64,000 bases of DNA from Endocalyx cinctus (Eukaryota > Ascomycota > Sordariomycetes > Amphisphaeriales > Apiosporaceae). Below the pieces are notes generated by a model. That model was given only the letters and a program-made list of their open reading frames with translations, searched no databases and was not told the DNA's origin. The stretch covers positions 1,798,001 to 1,862,000 of the forward strand of contig BCKC01000005.1 of assembly GCA_001600455.1 (NCBI GenBank). Reading direction: 5' to 3'. Position 1 is the first letter of the stretch; the number at the start of each line of letters is the position of its first letter. This document shows, in pieces, positions 23,804 through 34,529 of the stretch. Made by a program: the position numbers and the translations under genes.

Positions 23804-25059
23804 ATGGCGGAAGAATCAGAACCCAAGATCTACGTCTCGGCGGCCGAAGCCCGCCGCTTCGTCGAGGGCGTGCTGGAAGGGAACGGGGTATCGCCTCCCA
23901 ACGCGGCGACGGTAGCGCGGTGTCTCGTCGCGGCGGATCTGCGGGGCGTCGACACGCACGGGATGAACCGAATCCCGTCGTACGTGGAGCGGATCCGCCG
24001 AGGCGTCCTAGACGCATCGGCTACTCCCGAAGTGCGGCAGGTCACGCCGGCGGCGGCGCAGGTAGACGGGAAGAACGGGTTCGGGTTCCCCGCGGCGGCC
24101 GAGGGGATGCGGCTGGCGATCGAGATGGCGCGGGTCTACGGGATCGGCATGGTCTCGGTGAAAGGGTCGAACCATTTCGGCATGTCGGCCTGGGTCGTGC
24201 AGCAGGCCCTCGACGCCGGGATGATGAGCCTCGTCTTCACCAACTCGAGCCCGGCCCTGCCGGTCTACGGCGGCAAGGATAAGCTCCTGGGGGTTTCCCC
24301 CTTGGCGTGCGGGGCCCCCGGAGGGGAGGAGAAGCCGTTTATTCTCGATATGGCGCCGAGCGTCGCGGCGAGGGGAAAGATTTACAAGGCCAAGAGGAGG
24401 GGCGAGTCGATCCCGGATGATTGGGCTTTGGATAAGGACGGGAATAGGACGACGGACCCGGAGGCCGCGCTCGGGGGCGTTATGCTGCCTATGGGCGGTC
24501 CGAAGGGATCGGCTTTGGCGATTATGATGGATGTGTTTTCGGGGGTGCTTTCCGGTAAGTCTTTTTTTTTTTGGTCCCCTTCTCACCGTTTCACCACCGG
24601 CTTCATATTTTTATATATGAAGCAAAAAGGGATAGAAAAAAAAAACAGAAAGAATAGAAACATTACCACGACGACGACTTTACCAAAACCCTCGCACCTC
24701 ACCTACATTCTAACGTGAAAAAAAAAAAAAAAACAGGATCCGCCTTCGCGGGCGAAGTAGCCGGGCCGTACGATCCCAGCCGACCGGGCAACGTCGGACA
24801 CTTCCTCGTAGCTATCAAGCCGGACCTGTTCATGAACGCGGACGAGTTCCGATCACGGATGGACCACCTGCACCGAACCGTGGTCGGCGCGCAACGAGCG
24901 CCCGGGACCGATCGGATCTATTTTCCGGGCGAGATGGAGCAGCTGACGCAGGAGGAGAGGGAAAAGACCGGTATCCCCCTCGTGAGGGCCGAGGTGGACG
25001 CTTTGAACCGCGAGGCGGAGATGGTTGGGAAGCCGGCTTTGGTGGTTATGGATAGGTAG
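23804..25059 (+). CDS. Malate/L-lactate dehydrogenase family oxidoreductase (Ldh2/COG2055)
   Basis: Two exons, 23804-24554 and 24737-25059, with an intron of about 182 bp, give 357 residues, normal for the family. These NAD(P)-dependent 2-hydroxyacid or imino-acid dehydrogenases have a fold distinct from classical LDH/MDH. Visible signatures are LRGVDTHGMNRIPSYVERI (His about 52) and KGSNHFGMSAWVVQQA (His about 124). Later motifs are FTNSSPALPVYGG, SVAARGKIYKAK and PKGSALAIMMDVFSGVLSG. The frame continues across the junction as SGSAFAGEV. The intron is longer than most here and ends in a 13-A tract directly before cag, so the usual polypyrimidine stretch is absent. Substrate cannot be told from sequence alone. 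The exons are much more GC-rich than the flanks. Confidence 0.88.
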
Positions 25060-26291
25060 GTAGATTGGGGACGGGAAGTGGTGGGATAGGCTTAGGTTAG
25101 GGGGGATTAGGTAAGGTGAGGTTGAGGTAGGTTAAAAATGTAACTTGGGGGATTCGTCACCATGTAGTTTGTATATTGCGCTCAGTGTAAAGAGCATGTT
25201 TAGGAAATGGGAAGGAAGCGGGTAAAAAACAGGAATTTATTGGTGAAGTGATGAAAGGCGTGGGGGGTTTTCTGGAGATGTAAGGCTATCATTCCACCCT
25301 TATTTTTCCCCTGTCAGGCTATTCATTACTCCTCTCAAAAGCAATGCCATTACATATCTACTTAATCTGAACCTGGGTATCATATTGGTATACGGGCAAT
25401 ACGTGATCCCGAACATGGGATGACGTTGAGGGAAAGTTACACGACAAAAGGAAAAAATGGAGTTGTCATTCCACCTCGATCATGCTAAGACGAGTAGAGC
25501 AGAGAGAGTACGTTGGTTACGTTGGTTAAGTTCTGACTTGTCCCATGGTGCCGAAACAGTTATCCACGTTTCATGATGAGCAACGCAATTCTCCTAATTG
25601 GGTGTACCGATCAATCACGGCAGCCGAAATACCCGCCCATCTTTCTCAACCTATTTTCCCTTACTTTTTTGCTCAATGTGTTCATTACTAGTTAATTCAT
25701 GCATTTTAGGGCCAGGGTTGACCTGAAACTTGGGAAATGGCCTGACTTTCGTTTTTTTCTGCTTTGATCTCAACTTTGAAGGAAGACCTATCAAAATACT
25801 TGGTCCTTTCGCCGTGAAGTCTTTCGTCTGAAAAGGGAAAAAAAAAGAAGATTAGACACATGCGAACATTAAACATTTGAATAGAAACATTTTGAATTCA
25901 TGATATACATTGAATTGAGTGGTAAAAGTTTACAAAGCAAGTGAATTGTTTTAGTAACAGTAGTAGTAAGTGCTAGTAAGATAGTTCGAAAAATAATAAA
26001 AAAAAACTCCCCCGAAGGTTTATTGACGATGCTTTCACATGTCGAATTATGGTTCAAAAACAGGTCTTGGAAAAGTTAGATAGCTATCCCCTCAAGATAT
26101 CCTCCCCAGACTATATCGGATAAATCTCACCTCCCGTTGATGGATTTGTCGAAGACAGGTTTGTGAAGCCTGTCCTGGCACTGCATTCTGCCTGTACTCC
26201 TCTTCTCTAGTTGTCTCCGTACGTCTTCTCAACGTTCTTATGGTCGGTCCGCGCTCAAAAACAAAACATCTATCATGAGAAATATGTACAT
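25060..26291. other. Convergent 3' intergenic region
   Basis: About 1.2 kb between the convergent Ldh2-like and NoxA genes. It has repeated gttaggt/gtaggt words right after 25060 and poly-A runs near 25840 and 26000. No coding sequence is supported. Confidence 0.5.
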
Positions 26292-28220
26292 TTAGAAATG
26301 TTCCTTCCAGAAACGGAATTGTACTTCTTTGGTGGTGGCGGCCTTAGCAGCCTTCTGGATATCGCGAGCTGTCGAGATTGTTAGTATGATATAAGTGGAA
26401 TAAATGTTTTCGGGTGAGAAGAGTAAAACTTACCAGCTACTGTGGGACCACAGAAGTAAACACCGACGGTAGTCTGCATGCTGCTCTCAAGACCGTTGAT
26501 ATATGTCCGGTCAAGGATACCGTTTCGCATGGCAGTGAACATCCGGCTGAAGTTGGGACGACCGAAGTTTGTGCGCGCCTTGAGCTCGGTGAGAGGGTCG
26601 TGGTCGGAACCAACGCTGTTAAGAACGATGTTCTGAGTAGTATCCGCATCCAATTTCTGGGTGAGGTAGGTGTGAATCTTCAAGAACTCGACGCCGTTGC
26701 TTCCGGGAACGCGGGCGTCCTCGTTACTCTGCGATTCGAGGGAGGAGAGTAGGGTCTGGAACCACTCGAAGGAACCGGTGTCTTTGCAGACCCAGATAAA
26801 CTCGACACGTCGAAGACGGGTAGGAGGGTTAGGGCCGTTGCGCAAGTGCCAGATGTTCTTCAGGATGGAAGCCCAAGGCGTGACACCAATACCGGTACCG
26901 ATGAGAACCGCAATTTCGTTGTCGAAAACGTCCTCGGCCGGAGCTCCGTAAGGACCGTCAATGCGGAGGCCGGGCATCTGCTGACCATTTTGCAGCGCAA
27001 CCTCGTACATACCCATGGGATCAACACCGTCGTACAACTTAGCCTGAGCGTTACCCGCACCGACGGCGTCACCGAGGGCCTTGGTGAAATCACCGACTTG
27101 TCGGACGTGGACGGAAACATACGGGTCGTACGGGCAAGAAGTAATGGTGAAAGGATGCCACTGGTATTTGGAAACGCTGGGAACTTGGAGGAACAGCCAT
27201 TGTCCAGCCTTGTACTTGAAAGATGGCTTCTCAAACTGGATCTCGACCACATCTGCAATGTATTTAGTATTTGTCATAATCTTCGCTCGCAGCGAAAGAA
27301 ATTCAAGTGTACTTACCATAGGGGTGGCGAACAACACGAGTAATCTTGGTCTCACGAATAGCACGAATCTCACGGTATAGACGCTCGATCAAGTAGAAAC
27401 CACCGGCGAATAGTTCCCATCTCCATCCTTGATATCCGATACAGTGGTTCCAGAAGGGGTCACCGGCAAACGGAGACTCAGGTAATGTGCTGTCACGGAC
27501 GAAGCATCCGGTCGCGTGCGTGTACAGGCCGAGCAGGAACGGAATAAACAGATGGTGCGTATACCAGAAGCTCTCGAACGACTGCTGTCGAATGCGGTGA
27601 TGTGCGGTGGTGTACATAAGCAGCATGCAAAGGAGCATGATGTGTCCGGTAACACCACCGGGTTGTGTGTAGTGAATCTCGAGAGCCAACTGCGGACGAA
27701 TCTGAGTCTTCTCGACGTTGAAGAAGCTAAAAATGGATTGTCAGCATTGCAACTTTTTTTTTCACTAGGCTCGAGCCATTGAGAGACAACGTACTTAACG
27801 TAGTGACCTGCGACGTGAATAACGGTGAATACCAGCATAGCATAAGCGACCTGGCGATGGAACCAAAGGTTCTCATCCAGCGGCAGGAACCGAACCTTAG
27901 GTCGAATCCATCGGACAACTGTTCGGCAAACGGGCAGCAAGATCAATGTACCGTCGATAGCTAAAACTAAACCAGCACCTCGAGAAAGCCACACAGACCA
28001 TTGCAGCGTGTTCAAAGGCGCTAATTTTACATCTTGATTTTGCTTCCACCTGCGGCGTTTTGTTAGCATATGGCATATTGAGCGTGTCGCGTATATAATG
28101 TGCGTACCATCCATAGGCAAACATGCCGAAATGCAACCCCCAGAAGAGAATATGGAAGATTATTTTACTTCCAGTAAACTGCTTCCTCACCAACTCTCCG
28201 AGACTAAGACCTCCAGACAT
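26292..28220 (-). CDS. noxA: NADPH oxidase, NoxA (Nox1) type
   Basis: Five exons: 28220-28108, 28049-27795, 27726-27317, 27252-26434 and 26368-26292. All introns are GT-AG (58-85 bp) and the frames join exactly, giving 557 residues. The protein is a six-helix b-type haem ferric-reductase core followed by FAD and NADPH domains. It passes electrons from NADPH to oxygen to make superoxide for hyphal signalling, fruiting-body and infection development. Visible features are LDENLWFHRQVAYAM with ARHH-type segments YTTAHHRIRQQ and FWYTHHLFIPF. The FAD motif is QWHPFTITSCP, and the NADPH motifs are GPYGAPAEDVF, GTGIGVTPWASILKN and GVYFCGP. It ends FRFWKEHF. There is no EF-hand N-terminus, excluding NoxC. 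The loop DPMGMYEVAL and the sequence near the last helices favour NoxA over NoxB; that subtype call is from memory. It would need p22phox-like, NoxR and Rac partners, none of which is in this window. Confidence 0.93.
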
Positions 28221-31200
28221 GATGGCGATTGACCGAAAATGTCCCGGATTTATCTAAGAATTTGAACCCCCCCAAATATTAAGTGTCGACCCGCGACAAT
28301 ATCGACGTAAAGCGATCTATAAATTTCACGGCGGCGGCCGTAAGCGAGAGACGTTATAACGACGGATCGATTCGGAATTTCGGATTTGAAGGTCCACCCA
28401 AACTGAATGATACCCCGTGAATTCTTTTTTATCCTCCAGTCGTCTTTTGACTTTTCTTTTTTCTTCTTTTCCACCGTAAATATTAAATAGACCACTTTAC
28501 CCAATATCCCCCAAAATAAGAAAAATTCGTATAATAAAAAAAGAGCGATCTGAGCCAGCAGGTTAGGAAGCGAAAGGTGGTGGAGCAGAGCGCTCAAAAG
28601 GAATGGCGTGATTACTTTCTACGTCCTGGTCGCCGACGAGAGAGGAAGTAAGGGAAGTAGAAAATATTCTTGGGTGTGTGGGCGGATGGAAGGTCATAAA
28701 GGATGAAAAGATCGAATAGGGTCAAGAGAAGTTTGGGGACAACAGATGACAGGGGAACCCGTTAAGGTTTGACTGAACAAGGATAATCAGGATACAGGAA
28801 GATCCGGTGCCTTGCTAAAAAAACGGAGTTTATCTCAGGAGATGGGAGTGGGCACAGGAAAAACCTAGCACACGACCGATCCGGATGCGCACCGACTATG
28901 AAACAGGCGTAGGTCAATTATCAGCACAGTCGATCGACTAAAGCTAAGCACACGCCCCAAATGCTAAATGAAGCGCGAAGATAATCAAAGCTTCTTTTTC
29001 GGATAGTCGAGAGAAGAAAAAAAAAAAAAAAAGATAAACTAAAAATGAGAAGAGGCGGCTAGGATCAGGCGACGTGGTAGGGTTTGGAAGATCAAACGCT
29101 AGGGGTAGTTTCGCAGACTGTCACTTAGGAATCAATTTAGTTTACGGATCGTAGTATTAGTCGAAATAAACTGGTGATTCTACGAAGATTCGGTTGTAAT
29201 GTGGTGTGGAGTTGAGACGAGCGGTGTTTGAGGTACGATGTTTCGAGTCTGGCAGGGGGTTTGGCGGGTGGAAAGGGTTAAGGTCCTTATGATAACGTTG
29301 TATTCGGGATCAAAGAGATTATCGTATATGTATCGACACTATATTTTATACCTTATACCCATAGTAAATTTTAAAAAGAGATCTTATCAAGTCGTATTTA
29401 TCATAATTTCCTTCATCCATAAAACAAATGCGAAAGAAGGAAAAAGAGAGACAGAAACCGAGAACCACATAGTCGGGAAATAGTTTTGGAGAAGGGGATG
29501 GGTTGAGAGATGTATAGAGAATTAGGCGCCGACAGTAGAAAAAAATAGAAATAAAGATAGTACCTAGATATGCAGTACAGAGTTATACCAACATCTAATT
29601 GATCGAAATGGATGAATTGACCAGTGACGGAGACCCTCGTTGGCGGTTCCTCTCTCAATTGGATTCGTCGATTAAAGATGGAATCTTGCATATAACCAAT
29701 CAAATGTCAAAGAACATTTTGAGAACTTCCATCGTTGACCCATCAACTTTGGTACCCCCCTGCTTATACGTCTTCTTCTTTTTCCGGGGGGTCTCATCTT
29801 AGCGCTAGGATGAAAATGGAGACGAAGGGGAGGGTGAGATGGGGCTTGTACCGCTGTTATTTCTTAGAAGGTCTAAAAATGCTAAGTCTCCGACTGGCTC
29901 ATTTTTTATTAGATATAATGTACAAGTACTATGTATACACAGTTATTCTTTTTTAAACTTACCCCTTCTTCCCATCTAGGGGGTTCCTGTTCCAAATGCA
30001 CGTTTCTAACTCCTGCAAAGTAACACTGTTCATTTGCGCTTCGAAGAACATGTCACTTCCAATTACTCTACAACGGATAAGCAAGGAATCTTACATCTCC
30101 TTCGGCTTCTCGGCTTGCAGTTCATTGTCACTTATTACAGTGCATTATATTTATTCATACGGTAATGATCTCCAGAAGCAAAAACATCCCATCTTCTGTA
30201 TCCCCCCCCTTCCCTCCCCCGTTGACACCGTTGGGCTGTTAACGCCGTGAGTATAGTAGGATAATCCCGTTGATTGAACTTATGCACTTGGATCTGGCAC
30301 AGATCTCTTGGTATGGCCAGATTCAGTGGAAAATCGTACGATAAAAATCAGACCACTTTCTGTTGATATTCAAGATGCTGAATATATAAGAATCCCTTCA
30401 AGACTCCTCGATATCTTACGATCGTTCCACTCTATTCCGTCTTCTTTCACAACGAACTTCTTTTCTTCTCGAAGAAATCGTTCTTCTGGGGTTTCTATTC
30501 ACTCTTCTACGACTATCGTACCTTTCTCCATATGGATAAGCCAAGTATGAGGCCCTCGAGTCTTCTCTCCTGATACTCGGGTCCTCGAGTCATTACGTCA
30601 TATCTCCCTCTTGTCTACGTACGTTATTCTCTCCAACCGAAGGGCAAGTCGTTGTCCCTTTTCGGGCACGGTTCGCCGTCTCTAACTGTCTCGTCTGCTT
30701 CCTCGAGGCAGTTAAGGTGACAGACTGTATGAGGCGGTCATGTCGGCGCTCTGCCGGAATTCGTGAAACTGATGATTCGACATCCTATGTACAATGGAGA
30801 CCAACGGGGTTAGACCATCGTCAAACGACGTACCTTCTATGGGATAGCTGAAAATCGAACGTGTAATGAGGCTGATCGCAAACGTAGTGTCGTAGTAAAA
30901 CCAAGCCTGTAACATTTCCGGCCTTGCATTTTGTGGGGCAAGTAGAGGTCAGCGTAATACCGCACGGCTCTCCTAGGACCGCACTCTGAAACAGTCGTGC
31001 GCTAAATACGACGCTAGTAGTTCTGTAACTGGTAATCCCACTCCCCGTTGGTAGGGTTGATCTACTGTACTAAAAGCTAAAAAGCTTCGAAGCGAAGCCC
31101 TTGCATCGTCACCTTGCTCACGTAACTGCACTAATGTTGCTGCGAGATCAGACGCCCCTTACCTTAGTTTTGCTATGATTGATTGAGAAGCCAGTCAGAG

Positions 31201-31597
31201 ATCGCCACTTTTGCTCAGGCTCGGCTCCGTCGATTTTAAGTCAAGGGACTGAGCTATATTTTATGTAAACGTTATGCACACAGCAGTCTTTTAATCCGTT
31301 TTAGAAAACAGGTTAAAACGGTTAATTTTGAGATCAACTTAGGGGCGCTTTCCGCTCACCGGGAGCAATCATGCCAGAAGAAAATTGATTTACATCATCG
31401 GATTAATAAAGACGAGTAACTTCGACTGGACGTCTTCAACAACAAGAAAGTAGAGATGAGCACGCAGTTTGACAGTGGCTTTAAATGCAGAAGTGATTAC
31501 CAGGCGCAAACAAGCCGGTCGAGGTCGGCGGGCGGTATCGGCGGGCTTCAGTTGTAAAAGTCCTATCGGCACCTCAGATATTTTTAGTGACAAACAA
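28221..31597. other. Long gene-poor region
   Basis: About 3.4 kb. The first 600 bases upstream of noxA are the likely promoter and long leader, with T-rich and purine-rich tracts. I find no convincing gene in the rest. A 49-bp intron-like segment on the minus strand (30785-30833, donor GTACGT, branch TCTAAC, acceptor CATAG) hints at a small or relic gene, but flanking exons could not be defined. Poly-A tracts occur near 29020. Confidence 0.45.
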
Positions 31598-32753
31598 TTA
31601 GATAGACTCATCAACCTCTTGCTGCCATACGCGATGGCTCAAAACTTGATCTATCTTCGTTCTAGCAGCTGGATCCAGATTCATCACTCCAGATATCATG
31701 TCATATGCATCAGGCCCGAGATCTACGCCCCACGAGGAGAACCTCACCAAGGGGTTTTTCTTCACTACTTCTTCGCCCGTTCTTGCTCCTACTTCCAGGG
31801 CGTGACGCCAGTTTTCGTTAGTAACTTGCTTAAGAAGCCCTTCGGTTACGGGCCCAAACATCGCGAAATGCCGAGTCAAGATTTCTTGTTCCGGCCTGAT
31901 ATTATGCTTCACGAGCTCTTCGTGGTTTTCTATAATTAAGAAGGGCCCGCCACCGAGAGTAAATATGCACTATAAACGGAGTCAGCAGAGCTTTATGTTA
32001 GCCGTAAAAAAAAGCTTACCACGAGCCCAAATGAGAACATGTCTGACGCCTTGGTCACACCCGTTCCGGTCTGCCCCTCCGGGCTTCGCCACATCGCATT
32101 CCCTATTGCGTGAGGCGTTTGAAAGGTATGTCCATCTTCCAGCTTGCAAACAATGTCGAAATCACCTAGAGCCACGTTGGTAACTGTTTCCTTACCTTTA
32201 CTATCGCAAGTCCAATTGATTAATATATTATCTGGTTTGATATCTATCATAGGGATGTATTTTTATTAGTCATATAGGTGTTATCGTACGAATTTCAAAG
32301 AATTTACCGATGTGGATCCAGTTTTTCTTATGAAGCTCTGCTATTGCTTCTGCTATATGCCGTAGAATCTTGTATCGTTGAGTCGGGGAAAAGTCCGGTT
32401 TGCTCTGAATTAAGGACAGCAATGTAGTTTTATAATAAGGATAAATCAGAATGCCTTCCTCCTGGTTACAATCGACGTGCATTCGGAGTCGACGGGAGCC
32501 CGCAAATTCGGCCGCGAGACGAATAGATCTATTATAGAATGGCCTAGATACGCGCTTGACGGCAAAAGACTTATTCTCCGACCTAAATAATATAATTTAG
32601 ATAATTTGACGAGAAAGGGGGGAAAAAAGTACACATAGAGTTTGAGGCATACTCGGCTTTAAAGACACCGAGGTTGTAATCCTCGCGGTTGTGCTGGAGC
32701 ACGTCGCCTTTAACGTAAACGCGACCCGAATCACCCGTAATAGTAGACGCCAT
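31598..32753 (-). CDS. Divergent protein-kinase-domain protein
   Basis: Four exons: 32753-32635, 32582-32308, 32243-32020 and 31969-31598, with introns of 50-64 bp, give 329 residues. The protein is essentially only a kinase fold. The N-lobe lysine is in FAVKRV (Lys about 49). The catalytic loop is HIDIKPDN (His130-Ile-Asp132), with Ile in place of the usual Arg. The metal-binding motif is DFD (159-161) rather than DFG. The activation-segment end is MWRSPEGQ, and the helix-F Asp is in KASDMFSFGLV. Catalytic Lys, Asp, Asn and metal Asp are all present, so activity is possible despite the changes. The loss of HRD arginine suggests no activation-loop phosphorylation control. It resembles lineage-expanded fungal kinases; no orthologue is named. 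Confidence 0.8.
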
Positions 32754-34529
32754 TCTGATACCTGTACGATAGGTAATCTGGCTAAAACGTAAGGGACGAG
32801 AAACGCATTTGAGATACATCGAATGATGATGGATTGAGAAGATGGTTGAGTGATATATCTAGAATAGACAATCTTGACGTTTTATTTTCCTGCCCGTTAA
32901 TGATATGAGTAGTTGAGGCATGTCTGATTTGCCAACTGCTTCCTCCGATCCTTCAGTCAACATTGTCTTTCGCCTTGGCATTGTTGTACAAGTTGACCTT
33001 AGATTCTTTTCCATAAAAACAATAAAAAAAAAGCAAAATGGCGTATTAGAAACGGAGAATATAAAGTGATTAGACAAAAATCGTAGATTTATATTTTAAG
33101 ATCGACTTCTTAAGAAGTTGCTTGCTTGCTTGCTTCTACTTCTATCAACTTCTTTCTTCAATAAGCGACTTCTTAAGAAGTTGCATATTTTTAAGCTACC
33201 TTCAATTAATAAAACGGTCTATTCTATTGTATTACCGTGATACTATTACGGTATCTTTATTAAAAGTTATGCAAATTTATCCATTATTACGTCCGCAAAA
33301 GTGGATCTGGCTCAGGCTAAGCTTAGGTTAAGCTCAGGTTAATAGGGGGGCATGGCTCAGGTAAAAATCCCAATTTCATGCGTCTTGGTAAAACATACCT
33401 GTGGGCATATACTGGTAGTCATCTCTCCCATTATTTCGCTTCGTAGTATCATTGTCTATAGTGGTATATAGGTAGCCAACTCTTCTTTATTAAAGTAAAA
33501 AGAACATTCAAGTTAATCAGATCAGACGAAGGCTTTGAACCGCTTTATTGCGTACCAGGCCGAGCTTATAGAAGTCTTGTCATCCATTGGGATTACCTGA
33601 GAATGTTCTGTAAAGGAGAAGTATGAGTAGGCAAAAAGAATTATGGCCTAAACACATCGCCCAAAGATCTTTACTTCGTCATTCTGGATGGCATCAAATA
33701 TACAAAATATGTCGCTTAATACGTCGCCTTGGGTATCAATATGAGTGAGAACAGATGCCGTTGTGAGTGATGAATTGATCATGCATCTATGTCATACTTA
33801 CAAAATGCAGACTGAATAAAGAAAATATTGTAGAAGTCTTGCCTGGAAATATTATCAATTAATTTGACATCATGTTGTGTGACTTGCGATTCTAAAACGT
33901 ATGTAGATCCATAGATCCAAAGTTTACTCTCTTCGACACTAAATTTGACATTTACACAGCAATGTGAGGACGTTGGCACGGAAGAAGTATTAGCCAGTGT
34001 ACGGAGTAAATTTATCTACATATAGTAAGCAGTTGGATTGTACTTAATAGTAAGTTACTATGTACGGAGCACTCTTTTGTAATTATCTAAGAGTAGGTAT
34101 TCAATAAATACATACTTGTGAATATTTGTTGGGACTCACATCAAATGTAAATATAGAAGTGCTAGCCACAAAATAGCACAGCCACAAAGCCACACTAAAT
34201 GTACCGTTGCCTAAGATAGTCCCACTACCCCAGCCTCATCGCATTACGTCGCTGTCAGTTAGTGTACAACGGCCTGTGTTGAGTCTTGACACCTGAAAAT
34301 GAAACAATACGAGAGATTGATTCATTAATCTTACGAAGTTGATCTTTGTGTGCGAATGTTTCCTCTTTCCCCTCTTTAAAAAATCATCTTCTATACTACT
34401 AATTTTTACGGATATTGGAAGTTTAAATTATAGGAAATATTTTGTTCCATTCTTTGTATTAATTATACTACAAGCCCCCTCGCTTGTTCCCTGAGCAGCA
34501 TTGTCGAAGCCATTCCATGAGAGCCCAAC
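32754..34529. other. Intergenic region between the kinase and myosin genes
   Basis: About 1.8 kb holding two divergent promoters. It contains two copies of a near-palindrome (separate entry) and a cttg microsatellite between them. Many TA-rich words fill 33980-34150. No gene is supported. Confidence 0.5.
33103..33184. repeat. Two copies of a 19-bp near-palindrome flanking a CTTG microsatellite
   Basis: The 19-mer cgacttcttaagaagttgc occurs at 33103-33121 and again at 33166-33184. Its core acttcttaagaagt is a perfect 14-bp palindrome. Four cttg-type units follow the first copy. Identical copies 63 bp apart in otherwise non-repetitive DNA suggest either a duplicated protein-binding site or the remnant of a small hairpin element. 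Confidence 0.8.

Noticed and set aside
26292..28220. NoxB or NoxC identity for the NADPH oxidase
   Set aside because: There is no EF-hand region (NoxC), and the loops around DPMGMYEVAL and IRQQSFESFWYTHHLF fit NoxA better; a tree would settle it.
33530..33560. tRNA B-box-like GGTTCAAAGCC on the minus strand
   Set aside because: The flanking bases cannot form the five-pair T stem and no A box or acceptor stem is found.
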